Shown piece by piece: positions 27,930 through 37,829 of a stretch of 64,000 bases of DNA. Below the pieces are notes generated by a model. That model ran no database searches. It was given only the letters and a program-made list of their open reading frames with translations, and was not told the DNA's origin. Positions within the stretch are counted from its first letter, which is position 1. Every line of letters begins with the position of its first letter. The stretch covers positions 1-64,000 of the forward strand of contig JAHBYU010000014.1 in assembly GCA_019635775.1 (NCBI GenBank), written 5' to 3'. The stretch comes from Rhizobiaceae bacterium. Lineage in GTDB: Bacteria; Pseudomonadota; Alphaproteobacteria; Rhizobiales; Rhizobiaceae. A program made the translations under genes and the position numbers.

Positions 27930-28394
27930 ATGGCCAATCCTGCTCGCGTACCGGATCCGCGTGATCATCATGCCGCCGATCCGCTCAATCCGGCCCATGA
28001 CCCTTTAGCGCCGGAGGCTCGTCATCCTGCAAACACCGCCGACCCACGCGTTGTCAACCGCGTGGAGAACCGCAGTGGCGGAAGCAGCGTTCTTATCGCT
28101 GCAATCGTGATCGTGCTTGCCGTCATCGCCTATTTCGTGTTCGCGCCAGGCTCCGACAACGCTCCGCCCGCTCCAGCTGAGCCGGCGGTCACGACCGAGC
28201 CGGCAGCACCCGCCCCGGATGCGACTGCGCCTGCAGCACCGGCTGACCCGGCAACGCCGGCTCCCGAAGCTGCAACGCCGGCTCCCGAATCCACGGCTCC
28301 TGCCGCGCCGGCCGATCCGGATGCGCCCGCGCCTGAATCCACAGCACCGGCGCCCGCCGAACCCGCTCCGGCCGAACCGGCTCCTGCTCAGTAA
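27930..28394 (+). CDS. Membrane-anchored protein with Pro/Ala-rich tail
   Basis: A 154-residue protein of unknown function. A hydrophilic N-terminal part (1-50, rich in Pro, His and Asp) precedes one membrane helix (about 54-72, SVLIAAIVIVLAVIAYFVFA); the rest is an Ala/Pro/Glu/Thr repeat tail built from units such as APAEPA, AAPADP and APEST. The tail probably extends into the periplasm as a flexible spacer. ATG 27930 follows CGGAGGA closely. The repeat could be variable in length between strains. It is monocistronic, with hairpins downstream. Confidence 0.75.
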   Translation: MANPARVPDPRDHHAADPLNPAHDPLAPEARHPANTADPRVVNRVENRSGGSSVLIAAIVIVLAVIAYFVFAPGSDNAPPAPAEPAVTTEPAAPAPDATAPAAPADPATPAPEAATPAPESTAPAAPADPDAPAPESTAPAPAEPAPAEPAPAQ

Positions 28395-28418
28395 GGACAG
28401 GTTTTCTATCGACTCCGG

Positions 28419-28442
28419 AAGGGTCCGCCTCGGCGGGCCCTT
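28419..28442 (+). terminator. Hairpin downstream of the Pro/Ala-rich protein gene
   Basis: AAGGGTCCGCC (28419-28429) can pair with GGCGGGCCCTT (28432-28442) with one G-T pair. A second small hairpin GGCGC/GCGCC follows at 28445-28458. The T tract is weak, so termination efficiency is doubtful. Confidence 0.5.
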
Positions 28443-28530
28443 CTGGCGCTTTGGCGCCTTGTTGCGGCGCAGCCATTGACAACAGGGGCATGCTCCTCCA
28501 CCTCATGCGCGAAACGTTCATGAGGCCGGT

Positions 28531-29781
28531 ATGACCGGATATTATTCCTCGCCCTTTCCGCGCCGACGGTCGGTCGGAGTAGATGTCGGCGGCGTACAGG
28601 TCGGCGGTGAGGCCCCTGTGGTCGTCCAGTCGATGACCAATACCGATACGGCCGACATCGACCAGACCGTCGCACAGGTCGCTGCCCTGCACAGGGCGGG
28701 CTCGGAGATCGTACGCATCACCGTCGACCGCGATGAATCGGCCGCCGCGGTTGCGCGCATTCGCGACAGGTTGGAACGGCTGGGCGTCCATGTCCCGCTC
28801 GTGGGCGACTTCCACTATATCGGCCACAAGCTTCTTGCCGACCACCCCGACTGCGCCGAGGCGCTTGCGAAGTACCGCATCAATCCCGGCAATGTCGGCT
28901 TCCGCGAGAAGCGCGACCGTCAGTTCGCCGACATTGTCGAAATGGCCATCCGCTACGACAAGCCTGTGCGTATCGGCGTCAACTGGGGTTCGCTCGACCA
29001 GGAGCTTCTGACCCGCCTGATGGACGAAAACCAGAAGCAGGGTTCTCCGCTGACGGCTGTTCAGGTCATGCACGAGGCGATCGTCCAGTCCGCTTTGTTG
29101 TCGGCGGAAATGGCCGAGCAGATCGGCCTTCCCAGAAACCGCATCATTCTGTCGGCGAAGGTGAGCGGAGTGCAGGACCTGATTGCGGTCTACACGCAGC
29201 TCGCCAGCCGGTCAGATCATGCGCTTCATCTCGGCCTGACTGAGGCGGGGATGGGCTCCAAGGGTATCGTAGCTTCGTCGGCCGCGATGGGTATCCTGCT
29301 TCAGCAGGGCATCGGCGACACGATCCGCATTTCGCTTACGCCCGAGCCAGGCGGGGACCGTACGCGGGAAGTGCAGGTTTCACAGGAACTGCTCCAGACC
29401 ATGGGCTTTCGGCAGTTCGTGCCGATCGTCGCTGCCTGCCCAGGCTGCGGTCGCACAACATCCACGGTCTTTCAGGAGCTTGCCCAGACCATTCAGGACG
29501 ACATCCGGCGCAACATGCCGGCGTGGCGCGAGAAATATCCTGGAGTGGAAGAACTCAAGGTCGCAGTAATGGGCTGCATCGTCAACGGACCGGGCGAATC
29601 CAAGCACGCTGACATCGGCATTTCCCTGCCGGGGACCGGCGAGACACCGAGCGCGCCTGTCTTCATCGACGGGAAGAAGGCGGCCACCCTGCGCGGTGCC
29701 GGCATCGCCGCCGATTTCCAGAAGATGGTCGCCGACTATATCGAGCAGCGCTTCGGGCGCGGCAGGGCGGCGGCCGAGTAG
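28531..29781 (+). CDS. ispG: 4-hydroxy-3-methylbut-2-enyl-diphosphate synthase (flavodoxin)
   Basis: A 416-residue [4Fe-4S] enzyme of the MEP isoprenoid pathway, converting MEcPP to HMBPP. The N-terminal barrel starts [33 protein letters not shown]; the C-terminal domain holds the cluster cysteines in ACPGCGRT and [26 protein letters not shown] 28531 gives the normal length. The lytic transglycosylase gene starts two bases after its stop. The ispA-like synthase of the same broader pathway is 3.3 kb further on. Confidence 0.96.
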   Translation: MTGYYSSPFPRRRSVGVDVGGVQVGGEAPVVVQSMTNTDTADIDQTVAQVAALHRAGSEIVRITVDRDESAAAVARIRDRLERLGVHVPLVGDFHYIGHKLLADHPDCAEALAKYRINPGNVGFREKRDRQFADIVEMAIRYDKPVRIGVNWGSLDQELLTRLMDENQKQGSPLTAVQVMHEAIVQSALLSAEMAEQIGLPRNRIILSAKVSGVQDLIAVYTQLASRSDHALHLGLTEAGMGSKGIVASSAAMGILLQQGIGDTIRISLTPEPGGDRTREVQVSQELLQTMGFRQFVPIVAACPGCGRTTSTVFQELAQTIQDDIRRNMPAWREKYPGVEELKVAVMGCIVNGPGESKHADIGISLPGTGETPSAPVFIDGKKAATLRGAGIAADFQKMVADYIEQRFGRGRAAAE

Positions 29782-29782
29782 G

Positions 29783-30649
29783 ATGTCCGTCGTCGTGCGG
29801 GCGACTTTGCTGCTGCTGGCTGTGGCGTTCACCACCACCCAATCGTCCCTGCCGGCTGCAGCCGATCCTCCCGGTCGCTCACTTCCTGTCACCATCGGCA
29901 GGATCTGCACCCTGATAGAGCACGAGGCCGACCGGAACGGGATTCCGCGCGACTTCTTCGCCCGGCTGATATTCAAGGAAAGCCGCTTCGATCCCGGGGC
30001 GGTCAGCCCTGCCGGCGCGGAAGGCATCGCGCAATTCATGCCGGGTACGGCCGCGATGCGGGGTCTGAAGGACAGTTTCGATATTGAAACCGCCCTACCC
30101 GCCTCGGCAAAATATCTCGGCGAGTTGAAGACGGCCTTTGGCAATCTTGGTCTCGCCGCAGCGGCCTACAATGCCGGAGAAGGCCGTGTCTCGCGCTGGT
30201 TGTCCTCGGGCGGTTTCCTGCCGCTGGAAACCGAAAACTATGTACTCGACATCATGGGTGAGCCGGCTGATCTGTTCATCGACGCGTCCTATTCCGGCAC
30301 CGTCCAGCGGCTGCACCCGACGGTCGAATTCGCCGAGGCGTGCCGAAAGCTGCCGGTGACCATGAGCGCGGTGGTGGCGATGGCGAGCGTCCACGCCAGG
30401 CCCTGGGGCATACAGGTCGCCGGCCATGCGCGGCGCGCCGTCGCCATCAAGCAGTGGCAGCGCGTCAAGGGCCGCTTTTCCGGCTTGCTCGCCGGACACG
30501 AACCCTCCGTCAGCCGGGTGCGGTCAGCCCGTGTTCCACGCGGAATCTATGCCGTTCGCATAGGCGCCGATTCCCGAAAGGAGGCTGACCGCATCTGTGC
30601 AAGTCTTCGAAAGGCAGGCGGCGCCTGCGTGGTCATGCGTAACAGATAA
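29783..30649 (+). CDS. Lytic transglycosylase with SLT domain and SPOR-like tail
   Basis: A 288-residue exported protein: signal peptide (about 1-27), SLT goose-lysozyme-like domain (about 40-160) with catalytic Glu66 in LIFKESRFDP, then GAEGIAQFMPGTA and AAAYNAGEGRVSRW. The C-terminal GIYAVRIGADSRKEADRICASLRKAGGACVVM looks like a SPOR domain, which binds denuded glycans at the division septum. It would cleave peptidoglycan to anhydro-muropeptides. It starts two bases after ispG, an odd functional pairing that suggests cotranscription. The downstream gene is convergent. Confidence 0.88.
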   Translation: MSVVVRATLLLLAVAFTTTQSSLPAAADPPGRSLPVTIGRICTLIEHEADRNGIPRDFFARLIFKESRFDPGAVSPAGAEGIAQFMPGTAAMRGLKDSFDIETALPASAKYLGELKTAFGNLGLAAAAYNAGEGRVSRWLSSGGFLPLETENYVLDIMGEPADLFIDASYSGTVQRLHPTVEFAEACRKLPVTMSAVVAMASVHARPWGIQVAGHARRAVAIKQWQRVKGRFSGLLAGHEPSVSRVRSARVPRGIYAVRIGADSRKEADRICASLRKAGGACVVMRNR

Positions 30650-30657
30650 AGCTGCTT

Positions 30658-32979
30658 CTAGGCGATCCGGGCCGTTTCAGACTCGCCCAGCCAGGTGGCA
30701 ATCTTGGCGCTCAACCTGTTGGGGGAAATTGGCTTCGGCAGGTAATCGTCCATGCCAGCTTCCATACATCTCTCGCTGTCGCCCTTGAGCGCATGCGCCG
30801 TAACCCCGATAATCGGCGTACGGGCCTCCTGTCCAGCTTCGATGTTGCGGATCGCCTGTGTCGCCTCGAGGCCGTTGAGTTCGGGCATCGACACATCCAT
30901 CAGGACGAGCCTTGGCTTCAATGCCCGGTACATTTCCACCGCCGTGCGACCGTTCGGTGCAATGCGGTAGCTGAGCCCTAACCCCGACAGGATTTGCGCG
31001 AACACAAGCTGGTTCACGTCGTTGTCCTCGGCGACAAGGACGTCGAGGGGAGCCAAAGACTTGGCCGCCGGGGTTTCGGAAGGTGTATCCTTCATTCCCT
31101 TTGCCGTCAGCGCAGCCCCATCGGCTGGCTCGCGCGTGAACTCGGCGCGCGCTGACTGGGTCCGCGCCCTCTGGATCGCGCCAACCACAGTGCCAAGCAG
31201 GGCTGCCGAGCGGGCCGGCTTGGTCAAAAGCGCGGCGATACCGTAGTCCATGGCGAACCGGCTGAAGTCGATCTGGTCTACCGAAGTCAGCAACACGATC
31301 GGGATCGCCGCCGTCCGCGCATCTGAACAGATGGCGCGGGCGACATCCGCCCCGGTCATGCCAGGCATCTGGTAGTCGAGGATCACGCAATCGACGGCCG
31401 CCCCAAGCTGCGCCGCACGGTCGAGGAACGCCAGGCCGATAGCACCGGACTCCGCAGCGGCGCAATCGAAGCCCCAGCTCCGTAGCTGTTCGAGCAGGAT
31501 TTCGCGATTGATCGCGTTGTCGTCGATCACGAGCACGCGCGCGCCTGTCACGTCCACAGGCACGGCGGTCTCGGTCTCGGGAGCGTCATGCACCGGCAGG
31601 GGAACGGTGAACCAGAAGGTCGATCCGTGGCCGAACTCGCTCTCCAAGCCAATCTTGCCACCCATCAGGTCCACGAGGCGGGCGGCTATGGCCAGCCCCA
31701 GCCCTGTGCCTTCGTGCCTGCGCGTCGATGAGCTGTCCACCTGTGCGAACTTCTCGAAGACGGAAGAAAGCTTGTCGGCCGGGATGCCGATTCCGGTATC
31801 CTCCACACGAACCCTCAGCTGCGTCATCTTGTCGGCGGTCTCGCCCGAGACGTCGATCAGCACGTGACCTCTCTCGGTGAACTTGACGGCATTTCCGACC
31901 ATGTTGGTGATGATCTGCCGGAAGCGGCCGATATCGCCCACGACGGATGAGGGCAGGCGGGGATCAATGCGCACGATCAGCTCAAGGTTCTTTTCCGCAA
32001 CGCGAGCCGACACCAGCGCCGCGACGTCCTCCACAGCTTCGGTCAGCCTGAAGGGCTCGTGGTCCAGCGTAAGCTGTCCGGCGTTGATCTTGGAGAAGTC
32101 GAGTATGTCGTTGATGATCGTCATCAACGCGTTGCCGGACTTGGTTATGACGTCCGTGAACGTCTTCTGGCGCGGCGTAAGTTCCGTTCTTGCCAACAAT
32201 TCGGCCATGCCGAGGACGCCATTCATCGGCGTGCGTATCTCGTGGCTCATATTGGCCAGGAATTCAGATTTCGCCCGGTCTGCAGCCTCAGCCTGGAACA
32301 GCGCCTGGGCCGATTGCGCGAATGCTTGCCGGATGGCCTGCTCCATCGGATGGAAGAGCCAGTACGCGACGCCAGCCATCACGGCCATGAGCGCGATGGT
32401 CGCCCAGCCAAGCAGCTTGCCCGCCTGTCCCTCCGCGAGCCTGCGCTCCGCCTCGAACGCGCTCTGCGCCCGCGTCAGCATGGTTTGTGCAAAGAGTTCG
32501 TTCTGGTTCCGGATTTCCCGGTAGGTCGATTCCCCGACCGGCCCGCCCTCAGCGAACAGGATAAGGTTCTTGACCATGTCCCGGGCCGACCAGAACAGGT
32601 CGCCGTTGATGGCTGCCGACCGAAGGCTGCTGACCGTCGCGGCCGACAGGCGCTCCCGTATCGTCGCGACACGTCCGTCCAGTTTGGTAATCGCCCCGGT
32701 CAGCCTGTCGACATGGCCCTTCGCAGCGCTTGCCAGTTGTTCGCGCGTGGTCGCCTGCCCGTTGACGATGGCTAGGCCCGCGAATGCTTCGGCGCGCCGC
32801 AGGTCCTGCGAGAGGTTGGCAAAATCCACCGCAACCTGGTCGATCTCGTGCCGGAATGAATTGGCGCGATTCATCGCGAAGATGATAACGCCAAAGGTCA
32901 CTGCGAGAATGATCAGGCCCGAAAGGTAACGGAGCCGTATCGAGCGGATAAAGGACGTCTGGCCGGTCAAGCGCATCAC
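30658..32979 (-). CDS. Hybrid sensor histidine kinase with two receiver domains
   Basis: A 773-residue membrane kinase. Two transmembrane helices (about 18-37 and 189-209) frame a periplasmic helical sensor of about 150 residues. The dimerisation domain has phospho-acceptor His246 in [14 protein letters not shown]; the ATPase domain shows [20 protein letters not shown] and GTGLGLAI. Two receiver domains follow: [10 protein letters not shown] with phospho-acceptor in [12 protein letters not shown], then [10 protein letters not shown] with [13 protein letters not shown]. There is no Hpt domain, so a separate phosphotransferase is expected. No partner regulator lies nearby. The signal is unknown; the layout is like BarA/GacS-type kinases. 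It is convergent with the transglycosylase gene, nine bases apart. Confidence 0.92.
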   Translation of the reverse strand: MMRLTGQTSFIRSIRLRYLSGLIILAVTFGVIIFAMNRANSFRHEIDQVAVDFANLSQDLRRAEAFAGLAIVNGQATTREQLASAAKGHVDRLTGAITKLDGRVATIRERLSAATVSSLRSAAINGDLFWSARDMVKNLILFAEGGPVGESTYREIRNQNELFAQTMLTRAQSAFEAERRLAEGQAGKLLGWATIALMAVMAGVAYWLFHPMEQAIRQAFAQSAQALFQAEAADRAKSEFLANMSHEIRTPMNGVLGMAELLARTELTPRQKTFTDVITKSGNALMTIINDILDFSKINAGQLTLDHEPFRLTEAVEDVAALVSARVAEKNLELIVRIDPRLPSSVVGDIGRFRQIITNMVGNAVKFTERGHVLIDVSGETADKMTQLRVRVEDTGIGIPADKLSSVFEKFAQVDSSSTRRHEGTGLGLAIAARLVDLMGGKIGLESEFGHGSTFWFTVPLPVHDAPETETAVPVDVTGARVLVIDDNAINREILLEQLRSWGFDCAAAESGAIGLAFLDRAAQLGAAVDCVILDYQMPGMTGADVARAICSDARTAAIPIVLLTSVDQIDFSRFAMDYGIAALLTKPARSAALLGTVVGAIQRARTQSARAEFTREPADGAALTAKGMKDTPSETPAAKSLAPLDVLVAEDNDVNQLVFAQILSGLGLSYRIAPNGRTAVEMYRALKPRLVLMDVSMPELNGLEATQAIRNIEAGQEARTPIIGVTAHALKGDSERCMEAGMDDYLPKPISPNRLSAKIATWLGESETARIA

Positions 32980-33062
32980 CCCAAACGTGCGCAGGAAGGA
33001 AAGTGCGATTAACCGGTATTTGAATTAAAATTTCGCGAATGGCGCCAAACGCTACGCCGGCC

Positions 33063-33974
33063 TTATCGCTGCCGCGTCGCAACAAAGCTTGCAGCCGAGA
33101 CGAGCGTTGCGGCGGCCGGACCATATGGCTGCAGCAATTCTCGAGCCTGTGAAACCAAGCCGGACAGCTGCGCGCGAGCCCATTCGGGGCCGTGCATGGC
33201 GACGAGCGTAGCCTTCCCGGCGGCGGCGTCCTTGCCTGTCGCCTTGCCCAAAGTCGCAGGGTCGGAAGTTACGTCGAGCAGATCGTCGGCAAGCTGGAAG
33301 GCAAGCCCTATGGCCGACCCGAATTCCGAAAGCCTTTCCCGGTCAGCGGCGGATGCCCCGCTGACGATCGCGCCCGCCTCGCAGGCAAAGCGGATCAGCG
33401 CCCCAGTCTTCATCGCCTGCAACCTGATGATGCCGGCTTCGTCCGGTGGATTGCGCGCGGCCTCGAGGTCGAGCGCCTGCCCGCCCGCCATGCCTCCCGC
33501 GCCCGCAGCACGCGCCAGTGAAAGCACGAGCGCCGCACGTCTTTCGGCTGGCAATGACGTTTCCTCGTCCGCGATGATGTCAAAGGCAAATGTCAGCAGG
33601 CTATCCCCGGCAAGAATGGCCGTCGCTTCGTCAAACGCCTTGTGCACCGTCGGCTGGCCGCGACGCAGATCGTCATTGTCCATCGCCGGCAGGTCGTCAT
33701 GGATCAGCGAATAGCAATGAACGCATTCCAGCGCAGCGCCCACGCGCAGCGCTGCCTGTTCATTGGCGCCAAAAAGCGATGCGCTCTCCAGAAGCAGGAA
33801 GGGCCGCAGCCGCTTGCCTCCGTTCAGGACACCATGGCGCATGGCCGACAGCAATTTTGCGGGCCGCGCGATCTCGCCCGGCTGAATTTTCGCGTCGAGC
33901 AGGCGGTCGAGCTCCTGCTCGACGACGAGCGCGCGTTGTGCCAGGCGGGTTTCGAAAGCTTCGACGGAGTTCAT
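33063..33974 (-). CDS. ispA: Polyprenyl (farnesyl-type) diphosphate synthase
   Basis: A 303-residue trans-prenyltransferase that condenses IPP with DMAPP/GPP. The first Asp-rich motif is [21 protein letters not shown] and the second is [25 protein letters not shown] binds substrate. Two bulky residues preceding the first motif (CVHCYS) fit a C15 product, hence ispA rather than a long-chain enzyme, although GGPP synthesis cannot be excluded. ATG 33974 removes 45 unconserved residues of the longer frame. It is divergent from mtgA. Confidence 0.9.
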   Translation of the reverse strand: MNSVEAFETRLAQRALVVEQELDRLLDAKIQPGEIARPAKLLSAMRHGVLNGGKRLRPFLLLESASLFGANEQAALRVGAALECVHCYSLIHDDLPAMDNDDLRRGQPTVHKAFDEATAILAGDSLLTFAFDIIADEETSLPAERRAALVLSLARAAGAGGMAGGQALDLEAARNPPDEAGIIRLQAMKTGALIRFACEAGAIVSGASAADRERLSEFGSAIGLAFQLADDLLDVTSDPATLGKATGKDAAAGKATLVAMHGPEWARAQLSGLVSQARELLQPYGPAAATLVSAASFVATRQR

Positions 33975-34124
33975 CAGGCGACCGTTTACGGCAAAGCCGC
34001 AAAGCGTCAAGCGGGTAACGAAAGCCCTGTGCCATGTTGCGTATCTGGATGGCCGACAGTATGCCAGAGGGACGTGCAGGGTGGATGCGTGACCGAAACG
34101 GATACTCAAACCGAAGGATCGGGC

Positions 34125-34823
34125 ATGGCGTCAGGACGCGTCCGCCGGAAAGGGCGGTGGCTCCGTCGCGTTATCGTCGTGCTGGCAGTCCTCGTGCTGT
34201 TGCCCGTCGTGCTGACGATTGCCTACCTGCCGCCCTTCGTGCATCCCATATCCACGCCGATGATCAAGGACGTTGTCACCCTCCGGGGATATGACCGCCA
34301 ATGGGTTCCGCTGAAGGATATCGCGCCGGTCCTTATGAATTCGGTGGTTATGTCGGAGGATGGCCAGTTCTGTGCGCACCATGGCGTGGATCTGGCCGAA
34401 CTCAAGCTTGTCATCGACGACGCCATATCGGGTGAAAAGCCGCGTGGTGCCTCGACCATCACCATGCAGACGGTCAAGAACCTGTTTCTCTGGCACCGTC
34501 CTCTGGAAGCGGTCCGAAAGGTCGTCGAGCTCCCGCTCGCGGTCTATTTCGACCTCGCCATGCCCAAGCCGCGGATCATGGAGATCTATCTGAACATCGC
34601 CGAATGGGGACCGAATATCTATGGTATCGAGGCCGCCGCCCAACACTATTTCGGCCGCTCGGCGAAGAACCTGACTGCACGGCAGGCAGCCCTCCTGGCG
34701 GCCGCTCTGCCTAATCCGATCACGCGCAATCCCGCCAAGCCCGGCCCCGGCATGCGGCGCATTGCCAATATCATCGAGCGCAGGGCAGCCCGTGCCGGGG
34801 GCTATGTCGGCTGCCTGCAATAG
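34125..34823 (+). CDS. mtgA: Monofunctional biosynthetic peptidoglycan transglycosylase
   Basis: A 232-residue family-GT51 enzyme polymerising lipid II glycan strands without a transpeptidase domain. One N-terminal membrane helix ([22 protein letters not shown]) is followed by the catalytic Glu in [32 protein letters not shown] and [30 protein letters not shown] 34125 is preceded by GAAGGATCGGG; a GTG at 34089 is a weaker in-frame alternative. It stands 141 bases before rpmF. Confidence 0.93.
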   Translation: MASGRVRRKGRWLRRVIVVLAVLVLLPVVLTIAYLPPFVHPISTPMIKDVVTLRGYDRQWVPLKDIAPVLMNSVVMSEDGQFCAHHGVDLAELKLVIDDAISGEKPRGASTITMQTVKNLFLWHRPLEAVRKVVELPLAVYFDLAMPKPRIMEIYLNIAEWGPNIYGIEAAAQHYFGRSAKNLTARQAALLAAALPNPITRNPAKPGPGMRRIANIIERRAARAGGYVGCLQ

Positions 34824-34964
34824 GCGGCAGGAAAAAAATCGCGGCGGCACTGGTCAAAACGGCCGCTTGCGTGTATGGACACGCCACTTTCTCAAGCTAT
34901 CGGCCTGTAGCGTGGCCCTTTCGCAAGGGTCGCCGGGGCTTTTACGGATTACTGGAGCACTTCC

Positions 34965-35147
34965 ATGGCTGTGCCAAAAAGAAAAACTTCGCCGTCCAAG
35001 CGCGGCATGCGCCGTTCGGCCGATGCGCTGAAGGCCCCGACCTACATCGAGGACAAGAATTCAGGCGAAATGCGCCGTCCTCACCACATCGATCTCAAGA
35101 CCGGCATGTACCGCGGTCGTCAGGTGCTGACGCCGAAGGAAAGCTGA
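34965..35147 (+). CDS. rpmF: 50S ribosomal protein L32
   Basis: A 60-residue basic protein, [25 protein letters not shown]..., typical of alphaproteobacterial L32 without zinc-binding cysteines. It is assembled late into the large subunit near the peptidyl transferase region. In many proteobacteria rpmF sits with plsX/fabH; here it follows mtgA, as common in Hyphomicrobiales. A clear intrinsic terminator follows. Confidence 0.97.
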   Translation: MAVPKRKTSPSKRGMRRSADALKAPTYIEDKNSGEMRRPHHIDLKTGMYRGRQVLTPKES

Positions 35148-35172
35148 GCACAAGACGGCTTTTCATGAATTG

Positions 35173-35199
35173 AAAGCCCGGCCTCGTGCCGGGTTTTTT
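35173..35199 (+). terminator. Intrinsic terminator of rpmF
   Basis: Stem CCCGGC/GCCGGG (35177-35182 and 35188-35193, loop CTCGT), extended by A-T pairs and followed by a run of six T residues at 35194-35199. It lies 25 bases after the rpmF stop. Confidence 0.9.
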
Positions 35200-35314
35200 G
35201 CGTTTTGCCCTATTGCCGCCCGCAAGCCCGGTCATTTGTCTCACGCCCTTGACGCAACGGCATGCGCCGTTCTGCTATGCAGGGGTTAACAGTGGGCAAT
35301 TGGGGTAAATTCTC

Positions 35315-35713
35315 ATGACAATGATCATGGTAAGACGCGTCCTATTCGGCGCCATCCTGGCCATTCCGGGCTTTGTTTCGATGCCGGCCATGGCGCAGCA
35401 ATCCAGCCCGGTGACACCATCCATGCTGGAGCAGCTTACGATCGCCGACAAGCTCATCGCCTACGGCACCGAACGCAAGGATCCGATCCTTATTCTCGCT
35501 GCGGTGCAGCTTCGCGCAAACCTTGCCGATGGGGCAGCGCAGGCGGCCGCAGCGACCAGCACCGAGGATGCGCTGAAGCTGGCGTCCGAATATGCGGGTG
35601 CAAGCGCAGGCATCAAGCAGCTCATCGAAGAGATCCAGTCGACGGGATCGCGCGGCTGGGACAACAGCGGATATTGTTATTGTTTCGGCAGTTCATGTTC
35701 ATGCGGGCACTGA
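35315..35713 (+). CDS. Small exported protein with Cys-rich C-terminal tail, unknown function
   Basis: A 132-residue protein. Residues 1-26 are a signal peptide (basic start, VLFGAILAIPGFVSMPAMA, AxA cleavage site). The mature part is helical and Ala-rich (about 35-105, LTIADKLIAYGTERKDPILILAAVQLRANLADG), then a short Gly/Ser hinge leads to the end NSGYCYCFGSSCSCGH with Cys121, Cys123, Cys128, Cys130 and a terminal His. This looks like a metal-binding or disulfide-bonded tail. I recognise no family. ATG 35321 is an alternative start. It is convergent with ftsH and shares its terminator. Confidence 0.7.
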   Translation: MTMIMVRRVLFGAILAIPGFVSMPAMAQQSSPVTPSMLEQLTIADKLIAYGTERKDPILILAAVQLRANLADGAAQAAAATSTEDALKLASEYAGASAGIKQLIEEIQSTGSRGWDNSGYCYCFGSSCSCGH

Positions 35714-35736
35714 CCGCACGCGCCTGAGACACAAAG

Positions 35737-35766
35737 AAAAAGCGCCGCAAAATCGCGGCGCTTTTT
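35737..35766. terminator. Bidirectional terminator between Cys-tail gene and ftsH
   Basis: A 12-bp perfect stem AAAAAGCGCCGC/GCGGCGCTTTTT (35737-35748 and 35755-35766, loop AAAATC), with T runs on both strands, ends both convergent transcripts. Confidence 0.92.
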
Positions 35767-35788
35767 TTGTTTTACGGACCCACAATGA

Positions 35789-37726
35789 TCAGCCCTGCGG
35801 CTGTGGCTCCATGCCGCCTTCAGGTTCCTCGCCGCCCTTCTTGCGGCGACCGCCCTGTCCGGCTTTTGGCACCGTCGAGCCGCGGCTGGTCGGCGTATCG
35901 TCGCCGAGATCGCGGGCAGGCTTTTCACCTGCGATCAGCGCCTTGATCTCGTCACCCGACAGCGTTTCGTATTCGAGCAGCCCTTCGGCGATCGCCAGCC
36001 ACTCGTCGCGATGGTCCTTGAGGATCCGGTGCGCCTCCTTGTAGGCGTCGTCGATCAGCTTTCGAACTTCGGTGTCGATGAGCCGCGCGGTTTCCTCAGA
36101 CACGTTCTGCTGGCGCGCAACGGAGTGGCCCAGGAACACTTCCTCCTGGTTGTCTCCATAGGCGACGTGGCCGAGCTTTTCGGAGAAGCCCCAGCGGGTC
36201 ACCATGGCACGCGCAAGCTTGGTTGCCTGGTCGATGTCCGACGACGCGCCAGACGTGATGTTCTCCTTGCCGAACTTGATCTCCTCGGCGACGCGCCCGC
36301 CCATCATGATGACCAGCCGCGACGTCATGTATTTGTAGCTCATCGAGTAGCGGTCGCCCTCGGGCAGCTGCATGACCATGCCAAGGGCGCGGCCACGCGG
36401 AATGATCGTCGCCTTGTGAAGCGGGTCGGCTGCCGGCACATGCAGAGCGGTGATGGCGTGGCCTGCCTCATGATAGGCAGTCAGCTCCTTTTCCGCCTGT
36501 GTCATGGCGTTGGAGCGACGCTCCGCGCCCATCATGATCTTGTCCTTGGCGTCCTCGAACTCAGCCATGGTGACGAGGCGCTTGTTACGCCGCGCGGCCA
36601 TCAGGGCAGCCTCGTTGACGAGGTTCATCAGGTCCGCGCCGGAAAAGCCCGGCGTACCGCGCGCCATCACCTTGAGATCGACATTTGGAGCAAGCGGAAC
36701 GTTGCGCACATGCACCTTGAGAATCTTCTCGCGGCCGATGACATCCGGGTTCGGGACGACGACCTGGCGGTCGAAGCGGCCCGGACGCAGAAGCGCGGGA
36801 TCGAGCACGTCCGGACGGTTGGTCGCGGCAATCAGGATGACGCCTTCATTAGCCTCGAAGCCGTCCATCTCGACCAGCAACTGGTTCAGCGTCTGCTCGC
36901 GCTCGTCATTGCCTCCACCCAGGCCTGCGCCACGATGACGGCCGACCGCGTCGATCTCGTCGATGAAGATGATGCAGGGCGCATTCTTCTTCGCCTGCTC
37001 GAACATGTCCCGCACGCGGCTTGCGCCGACGCCGACGAACATTTCGACAAAGTCCGAACCCGAGATGGTGAAGAACGGAACATTGGCTTCGCCGGCAACG
37101 GCGCGCGCAGTCAGCGTCTTGCCGGTACCCGGAGGGCCAACCAGCAGCACGCCGCGCGGAATCTTGCCGCCGAGGCGCTGGAACTTCTGTGGATCGCGCA
37201 GGAACTCGACGATTTCCTCAAGGTCCTGCTTGGCCTCGTCCACGCCGGCGACGTCGGCGAAGGTCACGCGGCCATGCGCTTCCGTAAGCAGCTTGGCCTT
37301 CGACTTGCCGAAGCCCATCGCTCGCCCGGAGCCAGACTGCATCTGGCGCATGAAGAATATCCACACACCGAGAATCAGGATCATGGGCAGCCAGCCCAGA
37401 AGGATCGATACGATGCCACCCGAACCGTCTGTTTCCGGACGCGCGTTGATCGTCACGTTCTTTTCTTCAAGCCGCGTGACCAGCGAAGCGTCGCCGGGCG
37501 AATAGGTCTGGAAGCCTGTCGAATTGTCCGAATAGGTGCCGCTGATACGGTCACCCGAAATCGTCACCGACTTCACGCGTCCCGCATCGAGCTCCGTCAG
37601 GAACTCGGAATAGGCGATCTCGCGCGCGGTTCCACGCTGCTGCGGCGCCTGGAACAGGTTGAACAGGGCAATCAGCAGCACGGCGATGATCGCCCAGAGC
37701 GCCAGGTTACGGTAGTTGGGGTTCAT
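35789..37726 (-). CDS. ftsH: ATP-dependent zinc metalloprotease FtsH
   Basis: A 645-residue inner-membrane AAA+ protease that degrades misassembled membrane proteins and regulatory proteins. Two membrane helices (about 9-26 and 105-126) flank a periplasmic domain; Walker A GPPGTGKT is at 197-204, Walker [10 protein letters not shown] near 253-260, the second region of homology around [20 protein letters not shown], and the zinc site HEAGH at 419-423. The C-terminal tail is Pro/Gly-rich. It is the last gene of the pal-cpoB-tilS-ftsH series, the usual alphaproteobacterial order; glmM, often next, is absent here. Confidence 0.98.
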   Translation of the reverse strand: MNPNYRNLALWAIIAVLLIALFNLFQAPQQRGTAREIAYSEFLTELDAGRVKSVTISGDRISGTYSDNSTGFQTYSPGDASLVTRLEEKNVTINARPETDGSGGIVSILLGWLPMILILGVWIFFMRQMQSGSGRAMGFGKSKAKLLTEAHGRVTFADVAGVDEAKQDLEEIVEFLRDPQKFQRLGGKIPRGVLLVGPPGTGKTLTARAVAGEANVPFFTISGSDFVEMFVGVGASRVRDMFEQAKKNAPCIIFIDEIDAVGRHRGAGLGGGNDEREQTLNQLLVEMDGFEANEGVILIAATNRPDVLDPALLRPGRFDRQVVVPNPDVIGREKILKVHVRNVPLAPNVDLKVMARGTPGFSGADLMNLVNEAALMAARRNKRLVTMAEFEDAKDKIMMGAERRSNAMTQAEKELTAYHEAGHAITALHVPAADPLHKATIIPRGRALGMVMQLPEGDRYSMSYKYMTSRLVIMMGGRVAEEIKFGKENITSGASSDIDQATKLARAMVTRWGFSEKLGHVAYGDNQEEVFLGHSVARQQNVSEETARLIDTEVRKLIDDAYKEAHRILKDHRDEWLAIAEGLLEYETLSGDEIKALIAGEKPARDLGDDTPTSRGSTVPKAGQGGRRKKGGEEPEGGMEPQPQG

Positions 37727-37829
37727 CTAATGTCCTTCAGCGCCTCTAGGTGCGCCCGCCGGAGTGCATTTGTGTGACCCTAACATAGGGACCACGCCTT
37801 TTCTTGCCAAGCGTGACAGCCTGTCTCGG

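Noticed and set aside
28117-28394. The tandem repeat DNA of the Pro/Ala-rich gene as a CRISPR or satellite array
   Set aside because: Units are short, irregular and in frame with an open reading frame with a good start; there are no unique spacers.
36011-37777. A 588-codon open frame on the plus strand
   Set aside because: Exactly opposite ftsH; no motif, and ftsH is unmistakable.
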